A DNA stretch of 64,000 bases, taken from the NCBI RefSeq assembly GCF_024137025.1, contig NZ_JAMYJR010000002.1:434001-498000 (forward strand), written 5' to 3'. The notes under the pieces are model-generated. The model was given only the letters and a program-made list of their open reading frames with translations, was not told the DNA's origin and made no database searches. This DNA comes from Paractinoplanes aksuensis. GTDB taxonomy: Bacteria > Actinomycetota > Actinomycetes > Mycobacteriales > Micromonosporaceae. Shown in pieces: positions 63,327 through 64,000 of the stretch (position 1 is the first letter of the stretch; the number at the start of each line of letters is the position of its first letter). Position numbers and translations under genes: made by a program.

Positions 63327-63421
63327 TGTCACAAAAACCGCCCGCTCTCGCACCTGCGCCGGCCGCCTGCACGCCGGCGGGAGCGCCACACCTCCCCGCC
63401 ATCCTCGAAAGGACTGAACGC

Positions 63422-64000
63422 TTGCTTGCCGAACTGCGCGCGCGCCTGGTCGACGTCTCCGCCCGCGGCCTGGCTGAGGCCGTGGGCCGGGCGGTCGGCG
63501 ACGGAGCCCTGCTTCCCGGCAGCAAGCTTCCGCCCGTGCGGCAGGTGGCGGCCGCATTGCAGATGTCGCCCACCACCGTGAGTGCAGCCTGGCAATTGCT
63601 GCGCCGCTCGGGAACCATCCAGACCGACGGCCGCCGCGGCACCGTCGTCGCCACGTCAAGAGCCGACGGGCCGGGCCGCTACCGCGCTGCCCTGCGCGGG
63701 CGCTCCGGTTTCGCCCTGGATCTGTCGACCGGCGTACCGGACCCGCAACTGCTCCCCGCCCTGCCCGCGCTGGCCGGCCCCTCCCCCGCCCCGACCAGCT
63801 ACCTCGACGAACCCGTGCTGCCCGCGCTGGCCGATCTGCTGCGCAGCCGATGGCCGTACGCCCCCGATCGACTGGCGATCTTCGACGGCGCCATGGATGC
63901 GATCGACCACGTCGCGTCCTCCCTGCTCCGCATCGGCGACCGGGCCGTGGTCGAGAACCCGTGCTTCCCGCCGTTGCTGGATCTGCTCGAGTTCCTGGGC
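63422..64000 (+). CDS. MocR/PdxR-type GntR regulator with aminotransferase-like domain (3' end outside window)
   Basis: 193 codons visible from TTG 63422 (AAAGGA 8 bp upstream). GntR winged helix: LAEAVGRAVGDGALLPGSKLPPVRQVAAALQMSPTTVSAAWQLLRRSG (~15-65). After a linker comes the start of a fold-type I aminotransferase domain (SGFALDLSTGVPDPQLLPALP, APDRLAIFDGAMDAIDHVASSLL, VENPCFPPLLDLLEF). MocR proteins bind PLP with an amine, GABA in the case of GabR. Divergence from mmsA and the omega-aminotransferase makes it their probable regulator. Confidence 0.88.
   Translation, partial: MLAELRARLVDVSARGLAEAVGRAVGDGALLPGSKLPPVRQVAAALQMSPTTVSAAWQLLRRSGTIQTDGRRGTVVATSRADGPGRYRAALRGRSGFALDLSTGVPDPQLLPALPALAGPSPAPTSYLDEPVLPALADLLRSRWPYAPDRLAIFDGAMDAIDHVASSLLRIGDRAVVENPCFPPLLDLLEFLG

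Overview
The window is very GC-rich, almost gap-free actinobacterial chromosome. Codon third positions are mostly G/C, GTG and TTG starts are frequent, and many genes seem to be read from leaderless transcripts. Two chemotaxis receptors, one with a flagellar-sigma-like promoter, several large GAF/PAS/GGDEF sensors, two P450s and FtsX-type permeases suggest a motile-spore Micromonosporaceae member such as Actinoplanes. That assignment is inference from gene style; no rRNA or tRNA gene is visible to confirm it.

Layout. 1-9483: the 3' part of a phosphoketolase gene, a membrane GGDEF-EAL protein, a GAF protein, a class III aminotransferase, a PASTA membrane protein, a cytoplasmic GAF-type chemoreceptor, a membrane chemoreceptor and a Rieske-oxygenase stub. 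9515-19822: an internally deleted P450, an intact P450, a secreted trypsin-like protease, a HAD protein, an OFA-type MFS transporter with a 32-residue partner ORF, a hydrolase, an ArsR/SRPBCC pair, a P1-family peptidase and small hypotheticals. 19994-26122: two very large FtsX-type permeases with no ATPase gene, plus a decayed duplicate of one 3' end. 26208-35101: LLM oxidoreductase, GNAT acetyltransferase, a membrane GAF-PAS sensor without output domain, a sulfotransferase, a TIR-HEAT protein, secreted and small hypothetical proteins, and a soluble multi-sensor histidine kinase.

35161-39859 and 50507-64000 look like two halves of a polyamine/omega-amino-acid catabolic system. The first half has an aminobutyraldehyde dehydrogenase, a saccharopine-dehydrogenase-family protein, an Lrp regulator and an FAD amine oxidase. 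The second has a putrescine-type aminotransferase, gabT, another FAD oxidase, a PotABCD-type ABC importer, a second aminobutyraldehyde dehydrogenase, an omega-aminotransferase coupled to CoA-acylating methylmalonate-semialdehyde dehydrogenase, and a divergent MocR-type regulator. The expected flow is import, oxidation or transamination to aminoaldehydes, oxidation to GABA or beta-alanine, then transamination to semialdehydes; malonate semialdehyde would give acetyl-CoA. A 34-bp element (29/34 identical) sits upstream of the first aldehyde dehydrogenase and of gabT, linking the halves.

The ~10 kb between them (39.9-50.4 kb) is accessory. It holds a rifampicin-monooxygenase-like gene behind a 14-codon leader ORF and hairpin, a hydrolase/MerR composite pseudogene still carrying a MerR-type dyad, a poly-G/poly-C block that is probably an assembly artefact, two AraC regulators, a DUF72 protein, a W/Y/N/G-rich secreted protein, an LtrA-like membrane protein, and a divergent quinone-oxidoreductase/TetR pair whose coding sequences both contain in-frame tandem repeats.

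Most noteworthy: the leader-peptide/hairpin arrangement, the repeat-expanded gene pair, the shared polyamine promoter element, the TIR-HEAT protein, and clustered gene decay (P450, Rieske, hydrolase-MerR, FtsX remnant).
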